A stretch of DNA of 64,000 bases from Acidimicrobiales bacterium. Its GTDB lineage: Bacteria; Actinomycetota; Acidimicrobiia; Acidimicrobiales; Palsa-688. Below, one piece after another: positions 18,331 through 26,189 of the stretch. The position numbers and the translations under genes were made by a program. Under the pieces are notes generated by a model. It had not been told where the DNA came from and ran no database searches. It saw only the letters and a list, made by a program, of their open reading frames with translations. The DNA is taken from the NCBI GenBank assembly GCA_036378675.1, contig DASUWA010000017.1, forward strand, positions 62,001 to 126,000, given 5' to 3'. The number at the start of each line of letters is the position of its first letter. The first letter of the stretch is position 1.

Positions 18331-19626
18331 TTAGCGCTTCCGAGGCTGCGATGCGGCCTGACCCGTCGCCTTCTTGGCCGCCTTCTTCGCGGGCTGGGCC
18401 GTCGTCTTGCCCGCGGCTGCCTTGGTCGCCTTCGCAGGCTGCTTCGCAGGCGTCGCCTTTCCGGCAGCGGTCCTCGGAGCCACGGCCTTTGAAGTAGAAG
18501 CCTTAGAAGCGGCCGTCTTGGATGCGGCCGTCTTGGATGCAGCCGTCCTTGATGCAGGCGCCTTGGACGCAGCCGTCCTTGATGCAGGCGCCTTGGACGG
18601 AGCAGCCTTCGACGCCGCCGCCTTGTTGGTGGTCGCGCTCCTGCCGGTCGCTGCGGCCTTGGTGCCTTGCACCGCCTTCTTCGCGGTTGTCACCGGTGCC
18701 CGACCGGCTGAGCGCGCCCCTGCGCCTGTCCCGGTTGCCTTCGCGGCGCCACCCGCTGTGGATGCCGCCGCCCGTCCCGTCGCCGCAGTCCGCTTTTCGG
18801 CTAACCCGGCCCCCGCAGCCGCAGGCTTGGGAGCAGCCTTCTTCGCAGTCGGGCCGGCGGCTCTCCGCGCAGCAGGAGCTGCTGCGGGAACTCGGGCCGG
18901 GGCTGGCATTGCGGGTGCCTGTGGCTCGCGCCCGAGGAGCTCGTCGATCTTGGCGACAATGGTTGCGCGAGCCTTGGTGTTGACCTCTCTATCGCGCACG
19001 TCCTCGAGTTCGTCGCCCTCCAACTGCGGTAGCAGCGGAAGAATCTCGGCGACTCGAAGGTCGTCGTAGTCCTCGATCGGGAAGACGACTTCGTCGCCCC
19101 ACTCTTCCTCCCACTCGCCTGGCTCCTCCCAATGACCCTGCCCCGCAGCGTCCTGAGCGCCTGCGTGGGCGAACTCGGGTAGCGGCTCCCTGCCGAACAC
19201 CGGAGCCGTTTGCACCGGCTGCGGCCTTGTGGGCTCGAGCACCTCCACTTCCTCTTCTTCGAATTCGTACTCCCCGGGGAACGCAGCGCCTCCAGGGGTG
19301 AGCGCCGGCTCTTCTGCAACTCCGTACGACGGCGCGGGCTGCCGTTCGGGTGCCGGGCGAGGCCGGAGATCCATCCCCTCGTCGGCGCGGGAGCGGGCGA
19401 GCAACGGCGGGGCCGCAGCGGCAGGAACCCCTTCAATCGCCAGCCGCACCGCCCGCCGGCGGCTCAGGCGGCTGAAGACGATGAGCGCGATCCCCGCGAC
19501 GGCCGCGCATGCGATCGACAGGTAGATCAGGCTCAGCGAGTCCTGCACGAACCCGACGATCAATAGAACCAGGCCGGCAAACACCAGCGCGACGGTCACC
19601 AACAGCAACACAAGATCACCTTCCAC
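18331..19626 (-). CDS. Membrane protein with acidic middle and histone-H1-like Lys/Ala tail
   Basis: 431 aa, not a named family to me. Two membrane helices at about 5-27 and 33-52, then SRLSRRR, which puts the rest in the cytoplasm. Residues 110-180 are strongly acidic (EFEEEEVEVLE, WEEPGEWEEEW). A compact segment at about 183-233 (YDDLRVAEILPLLPQLEGDE, then ARATIVAKIDELLG) has a helix-hairpin pattern seen in many actinobacterial proteins. Residues 240-431 are Ala/Lys/Thr/Ser-rich with AASKA and AAKKA units, like histone H1. Lies downstream of divIVA in the division cluster. A role tethering DNA to the membrane is only inference. Confidence 0.75.
   Translation of the reverse strand: MEGDLVLLLVTVALVFAGLVLLIVGFVQDSLSLIYLSIACAAVAGIALIVFSRLSRRRAVRLAIEGVPAAAAPPLLARSRADEGMDLRPRPAPERQPAPSYGVAEEPALTPGGAAFPGEYEFEEEEVEVLEPTRPQPVQTAPVFGREPLPEFAHAGAQDAAGQGHWEEPGEWEEEWGDEVVFPIEDYDDLRVAEILPLLPQLEGDELEDVRDREVNTKARATIVAKIDELLGREPQAPAMPAPARVPAAAPAARRAAGPTAKKAAPKPAAAGAGLAEKRTAATGRAAASTAGGAAKATGTGAGARSAGRAPVTTAKKAVQGTKAAATGRSATTNKAAASKAAPSKAPASRTAASKAPASRTAASKTAASKTAASKASTSKAVAPRTAAGKATPAKQPAKATKAAAGKTTAQPAKKAAKKATGQAASQPRKR
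18511..18598. repeat. 15-bp and 30-bp tandem repeats in the Lys/Ala tail
   Basis: Exact 15-bp pair at 18511-18525 and 18526-18540, followed by an exact 30-bp pair at 18539-18568 and 18569-18598. They encode ASKTA and ASKAPASRTA units of the tail. Confidence 0.9.
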
Positions 19627-19754
19627 AGCCCATTCGAAACGTCTCGCACCCTAGTTGGATCGCTCCGCCCGAGACGCGACACCAGAATCGATTCGCCAGC
19701 ATCCGGCCGGATCCTGCTCCGGCTCCGGCACCCACCTCTGCCGGGGCGTCCGGT

Positions 19755-20600
19755 TCAACGGCGCCGGCGCAGCCTTCCTCCGAAGCGCCGGTCGTCGCCG
19801 AACCCTTCGGGATCGTCGAAGAATTCGTCCATGGCCCTTTCGTCCGGGCCGATCGAAGCATCCGAGGGACGGACGTCGACGACGCCGGCCTGTAGCGGCG
19901 GGGCGAACGACTGAGCGGCGACCGTAGCTTGCTCGCCGAGCATCTCCTCTCGATCGATCCCTTCGTCTGCGGGCGACCACGCGACGGTCTCCGGTCCTTC
20001 GACCGCTATGTCGGCGGGCGGAGGGGGAGGGGCGCTCCCCCGGGTGGACTGCGGTACGTCGGCCGGGCGCGGATCGGGAGCCGGCCACATGACTCCGATG
20101 CGCTCCACAGACGCCAACGCTTCGGACAAGCTGGTCTGGACGTGGGTCTTGTGCTCCTCCAGCCAGCGCTCGAGCGTCTCCACCTCCTGATGCGACTGGG
20201 CGCGAGCGGACTCGAGCCGCGCAAGCTCGGCGCGGCTCTCGGCGAGGGAATCCTCGAGGGTCTGCCGTCCCTTGTCCTCCGCCTCGGCCAGGATCGCTTG
20301 AGCCTGCTGTTCGGCTCCGGCGAGGATTCGGGCGGCTTGCTCCCGGGCTTCCTGAACGGCGAGGTCGGCCGTTCGCTGCGCCAGCACCAACGTCTTGCGG
20401 AGGGTTTCGTCAGTCCCGCCCGCCTCGGCGGCGGCGGACTCGGCCCTTTGGGCCCGCTCGACCGCCTGGCGTAGACGCTCCTGCATGACTTCGAGCCCCG
20501 CGGCGACCTGCTCGAGGAAGTGGTCGACATCCTCCGGGTGGTATCCGCGCATCTTCTCGCGGAACTCGACTTCACGAAGGGTCTTCGGCGAAACCTCCAT
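19755..20600 (-). CDS. DivIVA-domain protein
   Basis: 281 aa. N-terminal DivIVA lipid-binding segment (PKTLREVEFREKMRGYHPED, then VDHFLEQVAAGLE) followed by a long coiled coil to about residue 170, a Pro-rich stretch, and a basic end (GGRLRRRR). DivIVA proteins mark curved membrane at poles and septa; in actinobacteria relatives (Wag31, SepIVA) direct wall growth. Position after sepF and yggT matches that role. Which of the actinobacterial paralogues it is cannot be settled here. Confidence 0.87.
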   Translation of the reverse strand: MEVSPKTLREVEFREKMRGYHPEDVDHFLEQVAAGLEVMQERLRQAVERAQRAESAAAEAGGTDETLRKTLVLAQRTADLAVQEAREQAARILAGAEQQAQAILAEAEDKGRQTLEDSLAESRAELARLESARAQSHQEVETLERWLEEHKTHVQTSLSEALASVERIGVMWPAPDPRPADVPQSTRGSAPPPPPADIAVEGPETVAWSPADEGIDREEMLGEQATVAAQSFAPPLQAGVVDVRPSDASIGPDERAMDEFFDDPEGFGDDRRFGGRLRRRR

Positions 20601-20656
20601 GCCGCAATGCTAGTGGCCTGCAGGCGACCCCGAGGTGATGGCGAGCCGTTCGTCGG

Positions 20657-20929
20657 TCAAATCGGCAGGTTGCCGAGGACGCCCTGGACGAAAATCTCGA
20701 CGACGATGAAGGCGACGAAAAACGAGAGGTCGAACATGCCCACCGGCGGGATGATCCGCCGGAATGGCGCCAGCACCGGTTCGGTAAGGGTGAACACAAC
20801 CCGGCGGACCGGGTTCAACGGCGAGTCAGAGCTGTACGGAAACCAGCTGAGAATCGCTCGGGCGAACAGGACGAGCACGTAGATCTGCCCGAGGTCGTAA
20901 AGCGGGTTTCCCCCGCGGAAGCTGACCAC
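20657..20929 (-). CDS. YggT family membrane protein
   Basis: 90 aa. Two hydrophobic segments (IYVLVLFARAILSWFPY; MFDLSFFVAFIVVEIFVQGV) around the family motif RRVVFTLTEPVLAPFRRIIP. YggT proteins sit between sepF and divIVA in many Gram-positive division clusters; their molecular role is not well defined. Confidence 0.9.
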   Translation of the reverse strand: MVSFRGGNPLYDLGQIYVLVLFARAILSWFPYSSDSPLNPVRRVVFTLTEPVLAPFRRIIPPVGMFDLSFFVAFIVVEIFVQGVLGNLPI

Positions 20930-20941
20930 TCGTGAGCCGGA

Positions 20942-21460
20942 TCAGGACCGGTAAAGGCCGCGTTCTTGCAGCCTTCGCTTCTCCTCGGCGGACACCTCGA
21001 CGTTGGACGGGGTGAGCAGGAAGACCTGATCGGCGACCTTGTCCATGCTTCCCGAGAGCGCGTATGTGACCCCGCTGCAGAAGTCGATCATTCGGCGGGC
21101 CAGCTCCCTGTCATTTCCCTGCAGGTTGACGATGACCGGTTGGCCGTTCTTGAACCGGTCGCCGATCTCCTGCGCGTCCGCGAACTTGCTCGGCGCTACG
21201 ACGTGAACCTTGGCGCCGTGCATCGGGGTGATGGGTCTCACGACTGCCGTTCGCGGCTGCAAAGTGACTCCGTTCGAAGGATCGGGGGCTTCTCTCACCG
21301 GGCGCACCGCCGAAACCGAGCCACTCTCAGACGGTTCGGTCGAGTATCTCCGCGTTGGAGCCGGGGCCGGCGCCGAGTCCTCATAAGGGTCGTACTCCTC
21401 GTACTCGTCGTCCGTCAGCCCCAGGTACACCATCGCCTTGCGCATGATTCCCGATGCCAT
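20942..21460 (-). CDS. sepF: Cell division protein SepF
   Basis: 172 aa. N-terminal membrane-binding helix (IMRKAMVYLGL), acidic linker, then the SepF domain from about residue 80: VHVVAPSKFADAQEIGDRFK, VIVNLQGNDRELARRMIDF, and SGMTYAL-like SGVTYALSGSMDKVADQVFL. SepF tethers FtsZ to the membrane; with no ftsA in the cluster it is the expected anchor here. Confidence 0.93.
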   Translation of the reverse strand: MASGIMRKAMVYLGLTDDEYEEYDPYEDSAPAPAPTRRYSTEPSESGSVSAVRPVREAPDPSNGVTLQPRTAVVRPITPMHGAKVHVVAPSKFADAQEIGDRFKNGQPVIVNLQGNDRELARRMIDFCSGVTYALSGSMDKVADQVFLLTPSNVEVSAEEKRRLQERGLYRS

Positions 21461-21485
21461 CAGTGCCTCCCAGTAGTCGTGAAGC

Positions 21486-22193
21486 CTATCGTCGTGCCGC
21501 GGTCCGGCTGGGTCGCGGTCCGAAAAGCGTCCTTCCTAGACGGAGGGTCGTGGCGCCCTCCTCGACTGCCACTTCGAAGTCGTCGCTCATCCCCATCGAC
21601 AACTCTGGTAGCCCAAGCTGGCTGGCCTTTTCGGCAAGCCAGCGAAAACACAATCTGCTCTGCTCCAGGTCGCCCTGTGGACCTATTGCCATCAGACCGC
21701 TCAAGTTGAGCGGTAGCCGCCGCAGCCGCGCGACGAGCTCATCGACGTCGGCCGGCATGCATCCGGGACGGGAAGCTGCGCCGGTGACGTTCACCTCGAT
21801 CATCGCCTCCACACCGGGAGTGGCGGCGGCGATCGCCTCTCCTTCGACGGTGCGGTCGACGCCGTGCCACGCGCTCACCACCTCTGCCAATCGCGCGACC
21901 TTGTTGCGCTGTATCGGACCGAGGAAGTGCCACTTGGCGCGCGACGAAGAGTCTTTCACTTTGGTCAGGAGTTCTTGCGCGTAGTTCTCGCCAATGTCTT
22001 CGAGACCGGCGCCGAGCGCTGCTGCTACCGCCTCGGGACCGAATCCTTTGGTGACTGCGACAATCCTAAAGGCGGCCGGGTCCTTTCCTCGGCTGCTGAT
22101 CCTTCGCTGAACTTCATGAAGGCGCTCGGCCACCGCGCGGGCGCTCATCCCTTCCCGCTCGAACGGCGAAGCCGCTGGGTAATCCGGCTTCAT
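21486..22193 (-). CDS. YggS/PROSC family PLP-homeostasis protein
   Basis: 235 aa. Single-domain alanine-racemase-like barrel that binds pyridoxal 5'-phosphate through the Lys of IVAVTKGF. Family motifs GENYAQELLTK, WHFLGPIQRNKV, and SMGMSDDFEVAVEEGATTLR with LGRTLFGPR at the end. Needed for PLP balance rather than for a known reaction. ATG overlaps the pgeF stop (ATGA). Confidence 0.92.
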   Translation of the reverse strand: MKPDYPAASPFEREGMSARAVAERLHEVQRRISSRGKDPAAFRIVAVTKGFGPEAVAAALGAGLEDIGENYAQELLTKVKDSSSRAKWHFLGPIQRNKVARLAEVVSAWHGVDRTVEGEAIAAATPGVEAMIEVNVTGAASRPGCMPADVDELVARLRRLPLNLSGLMAIGPQGDLEQSRLCFRWLAEKASQLGLPELSMGMSDDFEVAVEEGATTLRLGRTLFGPRPSRTAARR

Positions 22194-22876
22194 GCCCGCC
22201 ACACCACGGTTGCTTGCCGCTTTTCGCCGCCGCCCCTTCTCCATGACCAGTGGCTTGAGGAGCATCCGGTACAGATGCCGGATTCCCCAACGAGGACCAC
22301 GCCGACTGCATGTAGCGCCGAGCGAACGGCAGCTGGAACGTCCAGGGCTGGACTTCCTTTGGAGTCCGAGGCGCGGACCTTCTCTCCGAAACGAGACGCG
22401 ACCGCGAAGAGCTCGTCCTCCCCGAATGGATAGCAGCACGGGTGGATGCATGGGCCGATGACTGCCTCGACCCTCGTCGCGCCGAGGCGTCGCATCGCGG
22501 TAACAGTCGCCTCGACGACACCGGCGCGAAGGCCGCGCCATCCGGCGTGTGCCACACCCGAGATGCCTTCGGGGCTGCCAAGACCGATCGGCGCGCAATC
22601 CGCGGTCAGCACGGCCAGGGCCGCTCCTGTGGCGGAGCTGATCGCCGCGTCCGCGGACGCGCCGCTCTGGGCTCCGGGCTCGTCGACGACGACGACCCGC
22701 GCGCCATGGACCTGTTGGAGAACGGTCCAAGGAACGTCTGCCACCGCCCGCCTCCGTCGCTCGACCACCTCGCCGCGGCCGGCAAGGTCTCCTTGGGAGC
22801 ACCCGGTGCTGCGAACACGAATACCGCCGGCCAGCTGCCATTCGGCCGGGTGGGAACTGACCCCGGCAGCCACCAC
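22190..22876 (-). CDS. pgeF: Peptidoglycan editing factor PgeF (laccase-domain, YfiH family)
   Basis: 228 aa. Zinc-site residues are all present: LQQVHG (His), LTADCAPI (Cys), GVAHAGWRG (His), plus GPCIHPCCYPFG. Enzymes of this family hydrolyse UDP-MurNAc-L-Ser type mistakes in wall precursors, and some act on purine nucleosides. The GTG start shares one base with the ftsZ stop, so translation is coupled to ftsZ. Confidence 0.9.
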   Translation of the reverse strand: MVAAGVSSHPAEWQLAGGIRVRSTGCSQGDLAGRGEVVERRRRAVADVPWTVLQQVHGARVVVVDEPGAQSGASADAAISSATGAALAVLTADCAPIGLGSPEGISGVAHAGWRGLRAGVVEATVTAMRRLGATRVEAVIGPCIHPCCYPFGEDELFAVASRFGEKVRASDSKGSPALDVPAAVRSALHAVGVVLVGESGICTGCSSSHWSWRRGGGEKRQATVVWRA

Positions 22877-23961
22877 TACTTCAGGAAGTCCGGGACGTCG
22901 AACTCGTCTCCGACCAGTCCCAGGTCCTCTTCTTCCTCTCGCAACTCGCGTTCTGTCTCAGCCAAGCCGATACCGCCGGACGCCCCTGAACGATCGTCGA
23001 AGGACTGATCCTCCCACCGGTCGAAACCGGCGGCGATGACCGTCACCCTGACCTCGTCGCCCATCGAGTCGTCGATGACCTGACCGAAGATGATGTTGGC
23101 GTCTGGATGGGCGACACCGTGAATGATCTCGGCCGCCTCGTTCACTTCGAACAAGCCGAGGTCGCTGCCGCCGGCGATGTTGAGGAGGATGCCGCGGGCG
23201 CCTTCGATGGAGGCTTCCAGCAGCGGCGAGGTGATAGCGAGCTTGGCAGCGGTAACCGCCCGCCCGTCGCCCGACGCGGTTCCGATACCCATGATTGCGC
23301 TGCCCGCGTTGCTCATCACCATCTTCACGTCTGCGAAGTCGGTATTGATCAGGCCGGGCGTGGTGATGAGATCGGTTATGCCCTGCACCCCTTGCAACAG
23401 GACTTCGTCGGCCATCTTGAACGCGTTGACCATAGAGGTCTTGTCGTTCGAGACGGTGAGCAACCGGTCGTTCGGGATGACTATGAGGGTGTCGACCTTT
23501 TCCTTCAGGTTCTGGATCCCGGCTTCGGCTTGGAGTGACCGCCTGCGCCCTTCGAACCCGAAGGGGCGGGTGACGACACCGATCGTCAAAGCTCCGAGCG
23601 ACTTGGCGATCTCGGCGACGACCGGGGCACCGCCGGTTCCCGTTCCACCACCCTTTCCGGCCGTGATGAACACCATGTCGGCGCCTTTGAGAACCTCTTC
23701 GATTTCCTCTCGGTGTTCTACGGCCGCCGCACGGCCCACCTCGGGATCGCTGCCGGCGCCGAGACCGCGGGTCAGCTGCCGCCCGATGTCCAGCTTCACG
23801 TCGGCGTCGCTCATCAGCAGAGCCTGAGCGTCCGTGTTGACGGCAATGAACTCGACACCTTTCAGGCCTGCGTCGATCATGCGGTTGACCGCGTTGACGC
23901 CGCCGCCGCCGATACCGACGACTTTTATGACGGCGATGTAGTTTTGGGCGGCACCGGCCAT
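22876..23961 (-). CDS. ftsZ: Cell division GTPase FtsZ
   Basis: 361 aa. Tubulin-like GTPase that forms the division ring. Motifs: [20 protein letters not shown]-binding [21 protein letters not shown]. Short acidic linker and the C-terminal peptide [10 protein letters not shown] that binds partners such as SepF. Start set at ATG 23961 ([11 protein letters not shown], as in other actinobacteria) because GGGAGGG lies about 6 bases ahead of it; an in-frame GTG at 23979 would bury that ribosome site. Confidence 0.97.
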   Translation of the reverse strand: MAGAAQNYIAVIKVVGIGGGGVNAVNRMIDAGLKGVEFIAVNTDAQALLMSDADVKLDIGRQLTRGLGAGSDPEVGRAAAVEHREEIEEVLKGADMVFITAGKGGGTGTGGAPVVAEIAKSLGALTIGVVTRPFGFEGRRRSLQAEAGIQNLKEKVDTLIVIPNDRLLTVSNDKTSMVNAFKMADEVLLQGVQGITDLITTPGLINTDFADVKMVMSNAGSAIMGIGTASGDGRAVTAAKLAITSPLLEASIEGARGILLNIAGGSDLGLFEVNEAAEIIHGVAHPDANIIFGQVIDDSMGDEVRVTVIAAGFDRWEDQSFDDRSGASGGIGLAETERELREEEEDLGLVGDEFDVPDFLK

Positions 23962-24160
23962 GAAAACCCTCCCGGGCACAGCAATACACCGGTCGGCGAC
24001 CGGCTGTTATCTATCGGTTCAATCGGTTCTTTGCCATCGAGCGTTATTCGCTGGACGATCTATGCAGGACAAAAGCGTGCCACGTGGCGCTGCCGGCGTC
24101 GCGGATCCTCCGGCCCCCTTGTAAAACCCTTTAATCTCAACCTCGATCTCAACTGGAGAG
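23962..24160 (-). promoter_or_regulatory. ftsQ-ftsZ intergenic region with spaced direct repeat
   Basis: 199 bases, AT-richer than its flanks and the largest gap inside the division cluster. Holds two copies of ATCTCAAC (24134-24141 and 24146-24153, GTTGAGAT on the coding strand) 12 bp apart, just after the ftsQ stop. A separate ftsZ promoter here is likely by analogy with other actinobacteria; I cannot name a -35/-10 pair with confidence. Confidence 0.5.
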
Positions 24161-25195
24161 TTAATGTGAACCTCCGGCGTGGGTTGAGAGACTATCGGGG
24201 GATTTGTGACCGGTCAAGGCTGCGGGCCGGTCCGGCACGGTGAGATCAAGGCCAGTCAGCCCGGTCAGGTCGGTCTGGGTCAGGAGCGCGGTCAGAGCGG
24301 TCAGTTTGGCGGCGAGCTGCGAACCGTCGCCAAGCGCGACTGTCAACGGTCCGGCGGAGCCCTCGGTGGGAGCGACGATAAGGGAGAGCACGGTCGCCTG
24401 GTCACCCGCGCTGCCCGGCTGAGTGGATTGACCTGGCTGGGCTGGCTGGGCCGACTGGGCCGACGGTCCCAGCTGAATCGCTTCGACGGAACCGGCGATC
24501 CGCGCCGGCAACGCGGCCGCGACATCAAGGGCCGCCGCCATTCCCTCGGGGACTGAAGGCCCGTCGGATTCCGCGTTCAGCTCCCCGAGCGAAGCCCTCC
24601 CCGGAGAAGGCACCAGCGCGTCGGGTCCTGCCGAGCCGTCGACCCACTGGCCGGGGGGCGGAGGAGCGCCGGCCCCCACGAGCAGCGGAATTCCGGCTGG
24701 CGGCTGGCCGACAACGGCGATCACCCGTCCGGTTGCGTCTATCTCTGACCATCGCCGGGGGGATTGAGCGGCCGGACCTTGAATGGCCGCGACGGCTTGT
24801 CTGACGGCGACATGAATCGACACGGTCCCCGGCCAGTGGGTGCGCACCTGCGCGTCACCGAGATTGGGCACCGAGTCCAACCGGCGCGCTACCGATGAGT
24901 CGTTGACCCGGATCATCAAGCTGTGCCCGTTGAGCCCCGACAGAGCGGCCACGGTAGCGACGGGCATCGGGCCGCGAACGGAAACCCGGACGTGCCGGAC
25001 CCTGAAGAGAGGGGTGTAAAGAGAGCCTGCGACGAGGGCCAGCACGAGCAGTGCCGCTCCGATCGAGATCAGGATCCGCAACCTCCGGCGACCCTGCTGG
25101 CGTCTGACCTCGACCCAACGACGAGCGATCCGCGGGTCCATCCTGAGCCCGGTACGTCTCTCCGTGGTCGGCACTTCGGTGATCGAGCCGCTCAC
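24161..25195 (-). CDS. ftsQ: Cell division protein FtsQ
   Basis: 344 aa. Bitopic membrane protein of the divisome: basic cytoplasmic start (RRQQGRRRLR), one helix at about 41-62 (ILISIGAALLVLALVAGSLY), then a POTRA domain (FRVRHVRVSVRGP, LSGLNGHSLMIRVN) and FtsQ beta domain. The outer part is loosened by Pro/Gly (AGAPPPPGQW) and Gln/Pro (SAQPAQPGQSTQPG) stretches, longer than usual. Five bases separate it from murB. Confidence 0.88.
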   Translation of the reverse strand: MSGSITEVPTTERRTGLRMDPRIARRWVEVRRQQGRRRLRILISIGAALLVLALVAGSLYTPLFRVRHVRVSVRGPMPVATVAALSGLNGHSLMIRVNDSSVARRLDSVPNLGDAQVRTHWPGTVSIHVAVRQAVAAIQGPAAQSPRRWSEIDATGRVIAVVGQPPAGIPLLVGAGAPPPPGQWVDGSAGPDALVPSPGRASLGELNAESDGPSVPEGMAAALDVAAALPARIAGSVEAIQLGPSAQSAQPAQPGQSTQPGSAGDQATVLSLIVAPTEGSAGPLTVALGDGSQLAAKLTALTALLTQTDLTGLTGLDLTVPDRPAALTGHKSPDSLSTHAGGSH

Positions 25196-25199
25196 AACC

Positions 25200-26168
25200 C
25201 TAAACCTGTGATTGAGGTCGATGATCGAATCCGATGAGCCGCACCTCGTGCTGCAATTCGACGCCCTTCTGTCGGAGCACCTCCGCCCGGACGACCTCGA
25301 TCAGCTCCCGAATATCTTCCGCGGAACCGCCCGCATCTGCCTGTATGAAGTTGGCGTGCTTTGGCGACACCTCGGCACTCCTGAGTCGGCGTCCTTTGAG
25401 ACCAGCGGAATCGATCAGCAAGCCGGCGGACGTCCCGGGTGGATTGGTGAATACCGACCCGGCATTCTGTCCGCCGGGTTGATGGTCGCGCCTCCAGCGC
25501 ACGATTTCGCGGATGGTGGCCCTGCCCTTCTCCGGGTCGCCAGGCGAGAGATGGAATCGGGCGGACACGACCGCCCGTGCGGGTGTGACCGCCGAATGCC
25601 GGTACGAGAACTCCATCCGGTCGACCGGGATCGCCTCGGGAGCCCCGCTTCCCTCCAGGTCGACGATCGTGGCCGACTCGAGATGATGGGCGATGTCGGA
25701 GCCGTGCCCCCCGGCGTTCATCCGGACCCCCCCGCCTACCGAACCAGGCACGCCGACGGCCCACTCCAGACCGGTGAGCCCGGCTTCGACCGTCTGGCGG
25801 GCCAGCGCAGGCAGCGGGAGTGCCGCGCCGGCGCTGACCGCGTGCCCCTCTATCTCGACATCGGAGAACTCGGAGGGATCGAGCACAACGGCGATCCCGG
25901 GAAAACCTCCGTCGGACACGAGCAGGTTCGATCCACGGCCGACGATGAGCACGGGAAGTCCGGACTCGACCAAGGCGTCTTTGACCAAGCCGAGCTCTTC
26001 GACCGACTGCGCCGTCAGGAGCAACGCCGCGGGTCCGCCCACTCGGTAGGTCGTCAGCGAACCGAGATCGCCGCCCCGAACCACCCGATCCCCGAGACCG
26101 CCAAGAACGTTGAGAGCTGCACGAACCCGGTCAGGGACATCGCCAGGTGCAGCCGCCGTTTCGCTCAT
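25200..26168 (-). CDS. murB: UDP-N-acetylenolpyruvoylglucosamine reductase
   Basis: 322 aa. FAD/NADPH enzyme giving UDP-MurNAc. FAD-binding YRVGGPAALLL and VGRGSNLLVSDGGF, GVPGSVGGGVRMNAG, and the catalytic Ser region GQNAGSVFTNP. The start at 26168 lies in the second copy of a 16-bp direct repeat that also covers the murC stop. Confidence 0.95.
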   Translation of the reverse strand: MSETAAAPGDVPDRVRAALNVLGGLGDRVVRGGDLGSLTTYRVGGPAALLLTAQSVEELGLVKDALVESGLPVLIVGRGSNLLVSDGGFPGIAVVLDPSEFSDVEIEGHAVSAGAALPLPALARQTVEAGLTGLEWAVGVPGSVGGGVRMNAGGHGSDIAHHLESATIVDLEGSGAPEAIPVDRMEFSYRHSAVTPARAVVSARFHLSPGDPEKGRATIREIVRWRRDHQPGGQNAGSVFTNPPGTSAGLLIDSAGLKGRRLRSAEVSPKHANFIQADAGGSAEDIRELIEVVRAEVLRQKGVELQHEVRLIGFDHRPQSQV

Positions 26169-26189
26169 CGGCTCGCCGTTTCGCTCATC
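26154..26189. repeat. 16-bp direct repeat duplicating the murB start
   Basis: Exact copies at 26154-26169 and 26174-26189, 20 bp apart. On the coding strand each contains ATGAGCGAAACGGCG. The upstream copy overlaps the murC stop (TGATG) and opens a 7-codon frame, MSETASR, that stops as ATGA on the real murB ATG. Confidence 0.9.

Noticed and set aside
23962-23979. GTG start of ftsZ at 23979
   Set aside because: Its codons consist of the ribosome site GGGAGGG of the ATG at 23961, which gives the family's usual N terminus.
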